This document shows, in pieces, positions 25,801 through 36,015 of a stretch of DNA of 64,000 nucleotides (the stretch's first letter is position 1; the number at the start of each line of letters is the position of its first letter). The notes beneath the pieces were generated by a model. The model was given only the letters and a program-made list of their open reading frames with translations, searched no databases and was not told the origin of the DNA. This stretch comes from Oryzias latipes (lineage: Eukaryota > Chordata > Actinopteri > Beloniformes > Adrianichthyidae): contig NC_019879.2 of the NCBI RefSeq assembly GCF_002234675.1, positions 149,501 through 213,500 of the forward strand. Reading direction: 5' to 3'. Position numbers and translations under genes: made by a program.

Positions 25801-28800
25801 CTGGCTGCAGCTGGAACTGTTACTAGTTTTGAACAAAAATACAGGAATCAGTTTCTTCAGAAACATGTTGCCGTGTCATGAGGACCCTTCATGCTGAGCG
25901 TCTCCATGCATCATGACCTTTGTCTGCATGGCACCCAGCTGCTCGCCGTCTGCTCACCTGTCTGTAGTTGCGTCTGTCCAGAGCCATCCTGTGCTGCCAG
26001 AAGTGCTTGAAGAACGGCGGCAAAATCTCGGTCTTGATGTAATTTGCTTCCACGCCGTCCGTGCCACAGCACTGCTTCACCACCTAAGAGGCGGGAAACA
26101 AGAGCCTGCTCAGGTTCTGTTCGCCATCAGAGCGTGATGAAAGCACCCAGCGCTGCACCCCCACCTACCTTCAGTACGATCTTCTTCATTTCCTCATCGG
26201 GGGACTGGAACTCCCTGATGAGGATCAGCATCACCTCTCTGGTGTAGTAGTTGGCATACTCCGCATCCATCAGCGGGATCAGATACCCGATGGCTTTGAG
26301 GAACGCGGCCAGACCCTGTGGAGCGAGGAGAGTTAGAACGCGTCTGGAGGCGGTGCTTCTGTCCTCTGCTTCCAGCAGACACTGGCCCTGCAGTGGACCT
26401 CAGCTGGCAGCAGAAGCTCCTTCAGAGTCACTATAGCAAGCAAACATTCACACTGCGGCCACGCTCAGGCCCAGTGCTGGGTGTGATCTTGCCGACAGGA
26501 TGTTCCCTCTCCACGCAGAAGCGCTCACCTTTCCTCTGTGCTGCCTGATGCCCTTCCACAGCGGCTTCAGCACCGAGTCGAAGGACTCAATCCCATAGGG
26601 GGTGGCGGCTTCAGCGAGGGCAGCAATAGCCAGGGCACTGATGGTCCTCACCTTCTGCTGCTCGTCCACCAGACCTGCAGCAGAAACGGGTCACAGGCGG
26701 GTGAGTGGAGGCTCCACGCTGCCTTCCTATCAGACACGCTCTGCATCTGCCAGAACAGGGGAGGCCCCTCTGAAGGTCTGCGCGGTATCAGAACACTCCT
26801 CTTCTGAAGGGGGAATCCCACTTCTCTTCCACTTCTTCAGACCAAACTGTTCTGTTTGCTGAAGTGGGACTGACTGTAACTTTTGCCCAGCCTTCTAAAA
26901 GTGGAACCGTAGAGATGTTCACCAAAGGGAACCAGCAGTCTGTGTTCTGAACACAGCAGCAGCTGCAGCGTCACCAAAATGTAGCCGTGGAACAGCAGGG
27001 AGGGTGGACTTTCATCATTTACCAGCACAGCTGAGGAAAGTTTCACCATTTCACAGCAAAACCTGGAAGCATGTGAAGTGGACTCCACCCAGATGCTGAG
27101 ACCGACGCTAGAAAGGTTTTTAGCAGAAATGCTTCCACCCTGAAAACGTGCAGCTTTGGTTAAAGCTCCTGTTGAAACAGATGAACAATTTTTCCACCAA
27201 AAGCTTCTGTTCCAGAGAGAAAAAGAGGCACCGTGTCCCTGCAAAGGGGGCGGGGCTTGAGTTGGATTTAAGGCAGCTACATTGGGGTGTTGACAGCTGC
27301 CGTGCAGGACTGACCGTGCTCGATGATCTCCACCAGGCTGCGCAGGTGAGGCAGGATGGCGCAGCCCATGAGAATGGCGATCTGCTGCACGATCTTGATG
27401 CCGGTGTGCCGGGCCTGCCAGGACTTCTTGCTTTTGCAGACAGCTTTGAGGAAGGGCAGGAGGGAGGGGATCCCCAGTGCTGAGGCCACCACGGCGAAGG
27501 CTCGGGCCGTGGTGTTTCTCACGTACTCGTCCATGTTGTCGATGTCAGGTCTCATGGTGGAGATCATTGTGGCCAAACCTGCAGCCTAAAGGCATCAGAG
27601 AAGTTGAAGCTCATGCATGTAAACACAGAGGTGGGTGTGACCAGCGGGTGCAGGGTGAGAACAGGCGGGGCATCCACGCCCTGCCTGCACGCTCTCATGC
27701 TGGTGTCACTCTGGCGAACGCCTAGCCCTGTCCTGACCACGGACCGGTCAAACAGGCGAGAAAAGTTCGCCATCAGAGCACTGACAGGAAGGGCCTTACC
27801 TTTGCCAGGTTGGAGATGATCTCTCGCCCTTCCACTCTGGCGTAGTAATCTTCATCGATGAGCAGGGGCTCGATCACCACCAGGATCTGAGTGGACAGAA
27901 GACTTTCAGTTCACTGCTGAAGACGCGGCAGACAAACCTTCAACCGGACCCACCTTATGAACGTACGGCCGCACCAGGTCGTCCAGCTTGTACAGGATGC
28001 GATCGATGACTTTGACCAGCAGGTGGCGCTCCTGGTCCTCCAGTGTGGGGGACATGAGCAGCGGCAGAATCTGGTTAAAGAGTGGCCCTGCTCCAAATTC
28101 CCGAGCTTTGTCTGTGATCTGACGCAGAGCCGCCTGAAAGAGCCAACGAGAAGCTGGAGGTTCAACCTCTATCAAGACAGCAGATGAGGATCAGAGGTTC
28201 CTCTGCGGTGCCAGAGAAACCCAGCAGAGGAAATAGTTAGAGGACAAACGTCCATCATTCTACCAAAACTGCATGTGATCATTTTACACAAAACCAGCTC
28301 GTCAGAGGAAAGCAGCCCAGGATCGGACCTGCCAGCCTTTTTACCCTGAAAACTCCTCAGCTGAACTGAAGTGACAGTCAGGATGGAGGCTGCAGGTCTG
28401 CAGCAGAAGGTTCCTCTCGTCACCGCCCCCCCCAAACACAAACACCAACCTTTCTCATGGGCGGAGTTCCGTTTTTGATCTTCAGCAGCAGCTTCATGAT
28501 CTTCCTTTCCTTCTGCTCTTCGGGGCTCAGCGTCGACTCGTCCACCTCCACCTAACATCGACACAGACCGTTACCTCCACAGAAAAGACCCCCACCCACC
28601 GCAGCCCCCCCGTCCTGCCAGACTCACCAGGAGTTTGTCAAAGTATTGGATGTCATCGGGTTTGAGGAAGGGCAGGTTCCCCGAGGGCTGGTCGTTCATC
28701 TGTTTGGTGGTGCGGTCCTCCACCTGCATGTGAAAGCCCGTCATCCCGCCGATGGGGGTGGGCGTGGCCGACAGCTTCCGAGCCGGAGTGCGGATTGGCA

Positions 28801-31800
28801 CATACCCTGCTGGGGGGGGCAACACCTGCAGAAAGAAACGGTTGGTAAGACCGCTCACACCATCAGATTGTAAAGTCATGTAACAATGATCTGGTCATGC
28901 AGCATGCAGGCTGCGTGGCCTAAACTCCACACCGAACAGAAATGATGTTACGGTGCGTGGAACAGAACTGCGCTAACCGCCATAAATGATTAAAGTCCAT
29001 GTCTGGTTTCTGTCTGTAGACCTGGAGCAGACGTTTACATGTTCAGCTCAGTCAGAGACACTGTCAGCCTGTCCCCCAACTCTTATTACACAACAGGGCT
29101 TAGCCCATTACTGTTGGGGGGCGTGACACGCCACACACACCTTGTAGCCCTCGGGAAACATGGCGTCCAGCTCCTCGTCTGTGAGAGGCCGGTTCCTCTC
29201 ATCGATTTCTCTCTCCCACCTCCACGCCTGCAGCTGCTCGGGGGTCATGCTCATCAGGTGTCCTGAGGGACACAGAGGCAGCTCTGTTAAAGCCCAATCT
29301 TCTGCTGCCAGGGGCTGAAATGGGGGGGTTATTGTTTACCTGGGGTTGGCGTTGCCATGTTCATGGCTGGCGTTCCTAACGGGGTTTTTCCAGGGGTCAG
29401 GAGAGGAGTAGAGGACCCCATCTGACTGGCTGGAGTTAGATCCCACCGGGACTTCCTCTTGCTGGCTCCTGGGGTCGGCGTCTCCCCCACAGACTCTTCT
29501 CCTCTGTCTGTTCGGGGGGTTTCCGCCCAGCCGCTCCCGTGACCCGGGGTCTCTCTCTCCGTCTTGGGGGTTTCGTCCCAGCGGTTCTTCCGAACGCTCC
29601 CAGTGGCCCCTCCGTGGCCAGGGGTGGCGTGGCCAGGCGTGTCCCTACCAGGGGTGGCAGCTCCAGCGGGGGTGTGGCTAGGGGTGGGGTCCCACATCCG
29701 TGAGCTGGGGGTGGCCCCCGGGGTCTCGCTGCCTTTAGGACGACCAGGAGTTTCATCCCAGCGGCTGTTTGACGGTGTGTGAGCAGGAGTGTGTCCTGGA
29801 GTCTTGAGGACCAGAAAGATCGGTCAACGGCAAAAGTACTTCACAACCATCAGAGTTCAGGGTGGGGAGGGGGCTCACCTCAGCACCGGCATCAGCCTGG
29901 TCCCAGCTGGACACCTTCTTGGGTGTGGAATTGGAAGGGGTCTGGTCGGCTGTCTGGTCCCAGCGGCGCTTTCGCTTTGTGCTGGCCTGGGAGGCAGCAG
30001 ACCCGTTGACCACTTTCAGGTCCCCCGACTTTGCCTTCTCTGCCAGCTGCTGACGGATCTCCCTCTGCAATCCAACACACAGGAAGTCAGAGCCCATCAC
30101 CAGTTCACAAAGACAAGTCTCCTACAGAGCTTTGGACTGTCTCATTCATGCAGGGCCTGTTCTCACAGGATTCAGCTGGACTTCGAAGGTTCATTTAGAA
30201 AAGATTCCTCTGGTTAGCCTGAAGAACAGAATCCTGTCAGAAGAACTCTAGCTGAGGAGGAAAGTAAACACGTCCCTCTGCTGCATCCATCACGTGTTTT
30301 AAAGCCGCCTTCAGACTGAATGTGATTCACAGCCTCAGACCAATGCACAGACAGGATCTGAGGTCCTGCGGTAGCGTTTGAGCGTCGGGAACAGCATGTC
30401 AGTCCGGCAGCAGCGCGATCTGAACATCATGACACGTCCAGAGTCAAATCTGAACTTTGGCGAGGATAATGCGTCGCGTAAACTTATTAGGAACCCTGCT
30501 TTAGGCATGTGGCGTGTTCAGTGACACGATTGGCGGGTGGAGTAAAAACCAACACAAAGTATCTAATCGTTCCTCTGAACTTCAGATTTTTCTTATTTTC
30601 ATCGAGACAATAGTAAAATGTCCTCTGATCTTATTCCTAGATGTATTTTTCCCTCCTCGGGGGGCAGCAGTCAGACCGCAGAGAAAGCGTCCGTCATTCA
30701 GCTCCGGCAGCAGTGGTGAAGCTCTGTACCGGGAGTCTCTGAAAGATCTCATGGACCCAAACATGGAGGCGTGATGACTTCAAAAGAAATAAATCATCAT
30801 CCGTGTCTTTCATGTATTGTGAATAAGATGAACACAGACACTGCTCCTCGTGGCGATCAGGCTAAAATCATGAGTTGGTAGCTCCTCCCACACGTGTCTG
30901 GGGGGGGTCTAGTTTATGAGCAGACGTTTGGATGAGCGTTGAGCAGAGAATTCGCCGCATGTCCATATAGTGGACGCCAAAGCAAATTTGACAGGAACCT
31001 GGTAATGAAGGCAGCATAAGGACGGTAGAACAGAAAGACATTCTCCTGATTTGAACGTCGTATCTGGAATTTTAGCAGCAGCTCCTCCTCCTGCAGCGTT
31101 TTGGTTAAATAACACACTGAAGCTCACGTTTCTGTGTCAACGTCTGGTTTGAGCGACTGCTAAACGACTGGATCTTAACGCCACTGACTGTCCATGAAAA
31201 CTGGACTGACTGAGTGTGATGTCCTCCATAGAAAATGGTTCTGGTAATGGCGTATACTTATATAGCGCCTTTCTTCCTACAAGGACAAAGCGCTTTACAG
31301 TCACACACACAGTCACACACTGGTGGCGGCTCCGCTGCCAAACACAGGCGCCCGCCTACCACCAGAGGCAAGGTGGGGTTCAGTGTCTTGCCCAAGGACA
31401 CTTCGACTCATGGGCGTGCAAGGCGGGAATCGAACCTGCAATCTTACGATCATGGGTCGACCGCCCTACCACTGCTCCACAGCCGCCCGTTTTCTTCCAG
31501 GTCCAACCAAATGAAGTCAACTCAGTTGGCATACATGGTAAACATGGTTAACATTTCACTGGCAACCACTCTCTCCAATCAGGCCACACCCCTACCACTA
31601 GAAAGCAGACTACATGAAATCTGTCAAATGTCTTGAACGTGGGGGCCAGGAGGCTCCACCCACTTTCGTTGAGGGACTACTCAGTCCAGTTCTCGTATAC
31701 AGTCACCGGTGAGCGCCGTGCAGCAGGACTCTTACCTCCTCTTTGGACAGGTTCTGCTCCAACATGACGTCTACGTACGACCTCACCTGCAGCTTGGGGT

Positions 31801-34800
31801 CTGGCGTTTTGCCCCCTGCGCGAAAGAGCAGCAACAAAACAAAAGGCACTCATCAGGTTAGACTGCAGACACCCACACACAGCACAAACAGCTAACCCTG
31901 ACTAACAGATTAATTTGTGTTGCTGCTCTGTTACAGAATAACAATAACTGAATTACATACAAATATGCTTTTCCTGTTTACATTCTAATGAAAAACAAGA
32001 AGATACATGGAAAGTTGAGGGTGTGTAGTTTCTTTAAGTGGATTAAGAAGTATAGCCATCACTGATGCAGGGCTCCTGGGCTGCGCTCCTCAGAATACGT
32101 ACACTTTCAGTGCCAAGGGTCCTTCTGCAGTCAGACTTCAACCGGCAGAAAAGAAGCCTAGAAAATTTCTCTTTACCATTAGTAACACTTTGGAAAGGGT
32201 TTGAAGTCACACACAACAGTATACCACCTGTGTTGAATGATTCACGACACTCAAAGAACAAAGAAGCTTCTTCAGGTCAAACTACAAACCCAGGCTCCAC
32301 TTTGCAGCTTCACCATTACTCAATGTAGCAGAAAATGAAGTCAAATTTGTTTTCCACTTTAAACACAGACTCCTTACAGCACTGCTCAGTCTGTACTCTC
32401 AGGTCTTTGACTTCTTTTTCAACATCAACATGAAGACATGTAGTCAAAGGCTTTAAATAAATGCTTGGTCTCTGAAGAACCAAATCAAAGAGGCTGCTGG
32501 GGGTGGAGGTTTGCTGTAGCTGCGCTGATTCCCCTCACAGCCCCCCAAACAAGCAGCCCGTGGACCCTGACCAAACTGACAAGTGCACAGTGTCCCCCAT
32601 AACCTACACAGGATGAGTTGCTGCACCCTTAACAGAGTGCAGTACAGGACTGGCAAAGCAGTACTGCTGTAGGAGAGAAATTAAGGACAGTTAGTATGGG
32701 CCTGTGGTATTGGTGTACACAACGTTTCTTGATCACATTTTTCTATTTTACAGACTTGTAAAATAAAAGTATATATTTGCAAAACAACTTTGAACAAAGA
32801 ACTGCCTTCACATGCAGGTTTGACGCGGCCTAAGCACACCTGACGGCCCCGGGCCGGTCGGCGGCAGCGAGGCGTTACCGTGAGCGGCTTACAGCAGCAT
32901 TCACGGGCGCTGCAGAAGCTCACCCTGAAAGCTGGAGCAGTTCAGAACAGACTCTGCTTGTCCAGCTTGAACGCCTGAATTACCACAGGACACCTGGATG
33001 TCCGGAAACGGGGCAAGTCAGACTTTAAAGGGGCAAATTTAAAGCAATGTTTTCTCAAAGCACGTCTTACAAAAGTAAGAAGGTGCTGCTGAGCAAATGC
33101 CCCGTTGAGGGTTCAGACTCAGGAGGGTGGTCGACTGCGCCCCCGTGCACGCCGTTTACCCTCACATGCTGTCCACTGTGGGGTTGTTAACCCTTCGACC
33201 CATGCCTGTTCAAACCCTCTTACACTGACAGTGGGTTTAACAAAGGAAGGTTTCAGTCTACTACACTGTGGTCGAAGGGTTGAACAGAAAATCTACCTGG
33301 ATGAAGCCACTGGCTTTCTTGGAAGAGTCATAAGAACCACGAAAAACACAGAAACAGAACAAAGAAGTGAAACTGAGGCATCGAGGCAGGATAAAAAAGG
33401 GTGACATTTACCGTCTGCAAAGGGGTCAAGGCGCTCAGGCGAAATGATCATCTGTCTGCGACGAGCTTTGTATTCATCTTCCCGATCTGCGATTTTCGGC
33501 GCGCGATGCTCTGCGAATGGGTCGTACTGCAAAATGGAGACAGAAATGAGGCTCTGATCCAAAGTCCTGGAAAGAAGGTGCACCTCCTGTCATGTTAAGG
33601 AACACATACATGTTCATCTGACTGGGGAATGGAGTTGAGCATTGCCACTGGTGCATGGTAGCCTGGCTTCTTCTGTCCCAACAAACTTGTCGATGTGTCA
33701 TCTTCATCATCCTAAAGACAGAAAGAGAAACAAGAGTCTAGTCAAATCTCGCCAAAGCGGCAAGACTCTCCTAGCTCACACAAGACAAGCACGGTGGGAG
33801 CAGACTGAAAACTGCAGGTAAAACATCTTTACTTACATCTTCCTGCTCATTGGCTGCAATGGAAGTGACATATCCCACAAAACGACCGTCGCTGCCTCCA
33901 TAGATCTCCTGGTCGTAAAAGCCAGTGGAGTCCAGGCCCACTCCCTGACCTGCATCCTCTTTCAGGGAGGCCTTCATCCCCTGGATCTCCAGGATCTGCG
34001 CCTCAATATCTAAGCACCCAAGTAAAAATACATGTGGGAATGAATATACATTACATTTTTCAACAATATTTTATTGTTAAAACTGGATTTGTGGCCATGT
34101 GGGTTTTTCGTAAAAATAAAAAACCACAACAAGTTATGGAAAGCTTCAATGTCAACAATTAATGACACTTTTTTTAGTCAACTTCATTAGTTACAAATAG
34201 CAAAGCTGTAGAAAAATGATCTTAAGTCGCATAATAAACGGGGGGGGGGGACTTTTGAGTTTTTTGATTGACTTTTTAATTGAAATCGGCTAAATTTGTA
34301 AATGTAATTTCATGCAACAAGCGCGCTCCTGAACAGTTTTCTCGCTTAATGATGAATCAATCCTGAACAGCAGCTCCAGCCTGGTCTTTTGTTTACACAC
34401 CAAAAGCTGAGCCTGATCGCTCCAGCACGCGCCCATTGCTGATCACACGTTAAACGAAAGATTGGGCTTTTGTTACAAACGCACGTTGCTGACATTCATC
34501 CCGCGGTTCTTCGTGAACTAAACGGCCAGGTTTGCACCCAAAACACCGCAGACTGGTTTCGATAGGATGATCGGTTCTTTGCCACAGAAGAACCACAAAG
34601 ATTCACACAAAACCGTTTTGCACTGCAAAATCGTTCATTTGCACTGCAAAAACATTTTGTGCAAATAGCACGGCGAAGTTGGTCACGCTGCGTGTTCGCG
34701 TTAAATATGCTAATCTACAGGACAAAGAAAACCAAACAACTGCAGATAACAAACTAACAAATAAAATACCAATATACACAGAACTCAACGGCTTAGCGCA

Positions 34801-35080
34801 GTAACGTGAACTATTTCACGGTAGCAAAGGTGCTGTGTGAGGCTTCAGCTCGCTTGCTAGCAACCGGCGCCATTATGTAAAATGTCCGCGTTGCGTCGTC
34901 ACAGGCCGCCTCGTTTTTTATGTTTTTGTCGGCCACAAAGCACAACTTCAAAAAACATTTGACACCACAAAACGCATACATTATTTAAAAAAGCAAAAGA
35001 GCTGAAGAGAGGGCCACACACAACGTATTCACAGGTTTTCGTGATATTTTACCTTCGTGTGTTTTGGCGATCTTCGCCAT
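22848..35080 (-). CDS. SF3B1: SF3B1 (SF3b155), U2 snRNP HEAT-repeat splicing factor
   Basis: Complete gene, 24 coding exons on the minus strand: 35053-35080, 33837-34009, 33610-33711, 33412-33526, 31736-31815, 29879-30064, 29340-29802, 29141-29262, 28628-28825, 28450-28551, 27954-28133, 27800-27886, 27315-27585, 26529-26674, 26169-26315, 25958-26083, 25542-25763, 25291-25473, 25108-25219, 24910-25030, 24706-24837, 24360-24632, 23088-23304, 22848-23006. The sum is 3945 nt, or 1314 residues (human 1304). SF3B1 holds U2 snRNA and the branch-point adenosine in the nuclear spliceosome. The start MAKIAKTHE and the end YELEYVL match the family. The disordered N-terminal half carries repeated U2AF-ligand-type W motifs (RRWDQ, SSWDQ, SRWDE, NRWDE, SRWDL) among TP-rich stretches that are CDK targets in other species. 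HEAT repeats fill roughly residue 500 onward. Residues equal to the human cancer hotspots Glu622, Arg625, His662, Lys666 and Lys700 are all wild type, shifted by ten (Lys710 at 26652-26654). Three donors are non-optimal (GTGCGC, GTTGGT, GTCAGT). One intron carries a recent retrotransposon. Confidence 0.98.
23572..24260 (-). mobile_element. 5'-truncated non-LTR retrotransposon with 13-bp target-site duplication
   Basis: The body at 23585-24247 is flanked by perfect 13-bp copies of CAATAAGACAACT (23572-23584 and 24248-24260). On the minus strand it ends in a short AGTTG repeat tail beside the left copy, as expected for target-primed reverse transcription. An open frame (24250-23714) encodes about 178 residues of the C-terminal reverse-transcriptase and thumb region of an L2/CR1-like LINE. 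Motifs include [47 protein letters not shown] and GPKIWKELP. About twenty residues normally found between LDYCN and AARLLT are missing, so this copy derives from an internally deleted source. It lies in the SF3B1 intron between exons 23 and 22, in the same orientation as the gene. Confidence 0.85.
25791..25804 (-). promoter_or_regulatory. CTCF consensus match in SF3B1 intron
   Basis: On the minus strand CCAGTAGGGGGCAC matches CCASYAGRKGGCRS at 14 of 14 positions. Motif only. Confidence 0.4.
26675..27314. other. SF3B1 intron between the Lys666- and Lys700-type exons
   Basis: A 640-bp intron, unusually long for this half of the gene. I saw no repeat ends and no coding blocks. Confidence 0.4.
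28016..28029 (+). promoter_or_regulatory. CTCF consensus match inside an SF3B1 coding exon
   Basis: CCAGCAGGTGGCGC matches the core consensus fully but overlaps codons for a conserved stretch (HLLVK). It may be coincidental. Confidence 0.25.
30065..31189. other. SF3B1 intron, left part, no gene seen
   Basis: Mostly unique sequence, with no recognisable coding or structural RNA blocks. Confidence 0.4.
31190..31680. repeat. Dispersed repeat, copy 3 of 4, split by a SINE
   Basis: The left part (ACTGGACTGACTGAG, TCCTCCATAGAAA) and right part (CCAACCAAATGAAG, CCAATCAGGCCACACCCCTA) match the order in copy 1. Here they are separated by about 245 bp of inserted SINE at 31244-31489. Confidence 0.65.
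31244..31489 (-). mobile_element. tRNA-derived fish SINE
   Basis: On the minus strand it begins GGGCGGCTGTGGAGCAGTGG. It has a Pol III A box (TGGAGCAGTGG, 31469-31479) and B box (GGTTCGATTCC, 31426-31436), followed by the fish SINE body GAAGTGTCCTTGGGCAAGAC. It ends in GGCGCTATATAAGTATACGC-type sequence. It lies in the SF3B1 intron between exons 6 and 5, in the same orientation as the gene. Confidence 0.8.
31816..33411. other. SF3B1 intron, unique sequence with a 12-bp inverted repeat
   Basis: No gene seen. AACCCTTCGACC (33189-33200) pairs with GGTCGAAGGGTT (33270-33281) across a 69-bp spacer. The spacer also has weaker AAACCC/GGGTTT pairing. It could be a small fold or a decayed transposon. 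Confidence 0.4.
34010..35052. other. SF3B1 intron 1
   Basis: AT-rich, with a poly-G run near 34242 and no coding or transposon blocks recognised. Confidence 0.4.
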
Positions 35081-35161
35081 CTTGACGGTGGTTGTTCGAG
35101 ACTGACACCGGAAGTGCGTCACCTCTTCTTCCGCCTCTTTTAGCCAGCACGACAGAGAAAC

Positions 35162-35162
<1 letters not shown>

Positions 35163-35212
<50 letters not shown>
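35163..35212. repeat. TTA trinucleotide microsatellite
   Basis: About 16 copies of ATT/TTA, between the SF3B1 and ANKRD44 promoters. Confidence 0.95.
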
Positions 35213-35213
<1 letters not shown>

Positions 35214-35461
35214 TAAGTCAGCTTTATTTTTAAATGTACTGAATTTTACAAGATCTACAGCACAGATGAAATTTCTTTCCTCTCAACCCACTGTGCAAAC
35301 AGCCTATAAAAAACAGCAACAATAATAATAAGTATTATAATTATCATTATTCACCTTGTTGAATAATGATTATAAGTATGTATTTTTCTCTATTATTGTA
35401 TATAATTTTTTAACTTAACTTTATTCATGTTTACGCTCACTGCCCCCTCAGCGGCTCATCA

Positions 35462-35578
35462 CGCGTGGCCGCTAGGGGCAGCCGCGAGCGGCGCCCCGCG
35501 CGTGGCCGCTAGGGGCAGCAGCGAGCGGCGCCCCGCGCGTGGCCGCTAGGGGCGGCAGCGAGCGGCAACCCGCGCGGC
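35462..35578. repeat. 37-bp GC-rich tandem repeat, three copies
   Basis: Copies start at 35462, 35499 and 35536, each opening CGCGTGGCCGCTAGGGGC. The core CCGCTAGGGGCAG resembles a CTCF site with one G missing. It lies at the edge of the ANKRD44 CpG island. Confidence 0.8.
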
Positions 35579-36015
35579 CGGTGATGCTGCTGAGGAAGCT
35601 CCACTTCTGAATCTGACAGGCGGACGCTGCCACTTCCTGTGCGCTCTGCCTTCAGCCCGCTGTCTCCCCAGATCCCTTCACTGCACCCAGGGCGGACGGA
35701 GGCTTCCGCGTGCTCCGTAAAGCTCCCAGAGCCGCGCGGCATCTCCGACCAGCGGCAGCCGTAGATGCGGGTTGTTTGCGGCGGCGGCTCAGACCTGTCC
35801 CGCCTCCCTTTGACTCTGCGCGGCCGCCGCGTTCTAGCGGCGCCGCGGATAGCGTCCGTGGAGCAGGGCTGATGGCCGTGGAGCCCGGCACGGCCTTCCT
35901 CACAACAGCAAGCACCGGTTACCCACGAGCCTCGTAGACGCCGCTGCAGCCCCGGTCCAGGCGGACGCTTGCCGCGCAGCATCGCTCCGTGCAGGTCGCA
36001 GCGGCTGACCCAGAG

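Larger units (their letters stand above)
35081..36015. promoter_or_regulatory. Head-to-head SF3B1/ANKRD44 intergenic region
   Basis: The two start codons are 935 bp apart and divergent. Near the SF3B1 start is an ETS site (CCGGAAGT, 35108-35115) with a CTTCCG copy nearby. Then follow a TTA microsatellite (35163-35212) and a repeat fragment (35213-35295). The ANKRD44 side (35460-36015) is CpG-rich like an island promoter. The microsatellite between them suggests two separate promoters rather than one shared core. Confidence 0.6.

Noticed and set aside
31426-31479. tRNA gene
   Set aside because: The A and B boxes are present but the sequence continues as a SINE body and lacks an acceptor stem closing at tRNA length.
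33189-33281. snoRNA or other structured RNA in an SF3B1 intron
   Set aside because: Only a 12-bp inverted repeat is clear; no C/D or H/ACA boxes could be placed with confidence.
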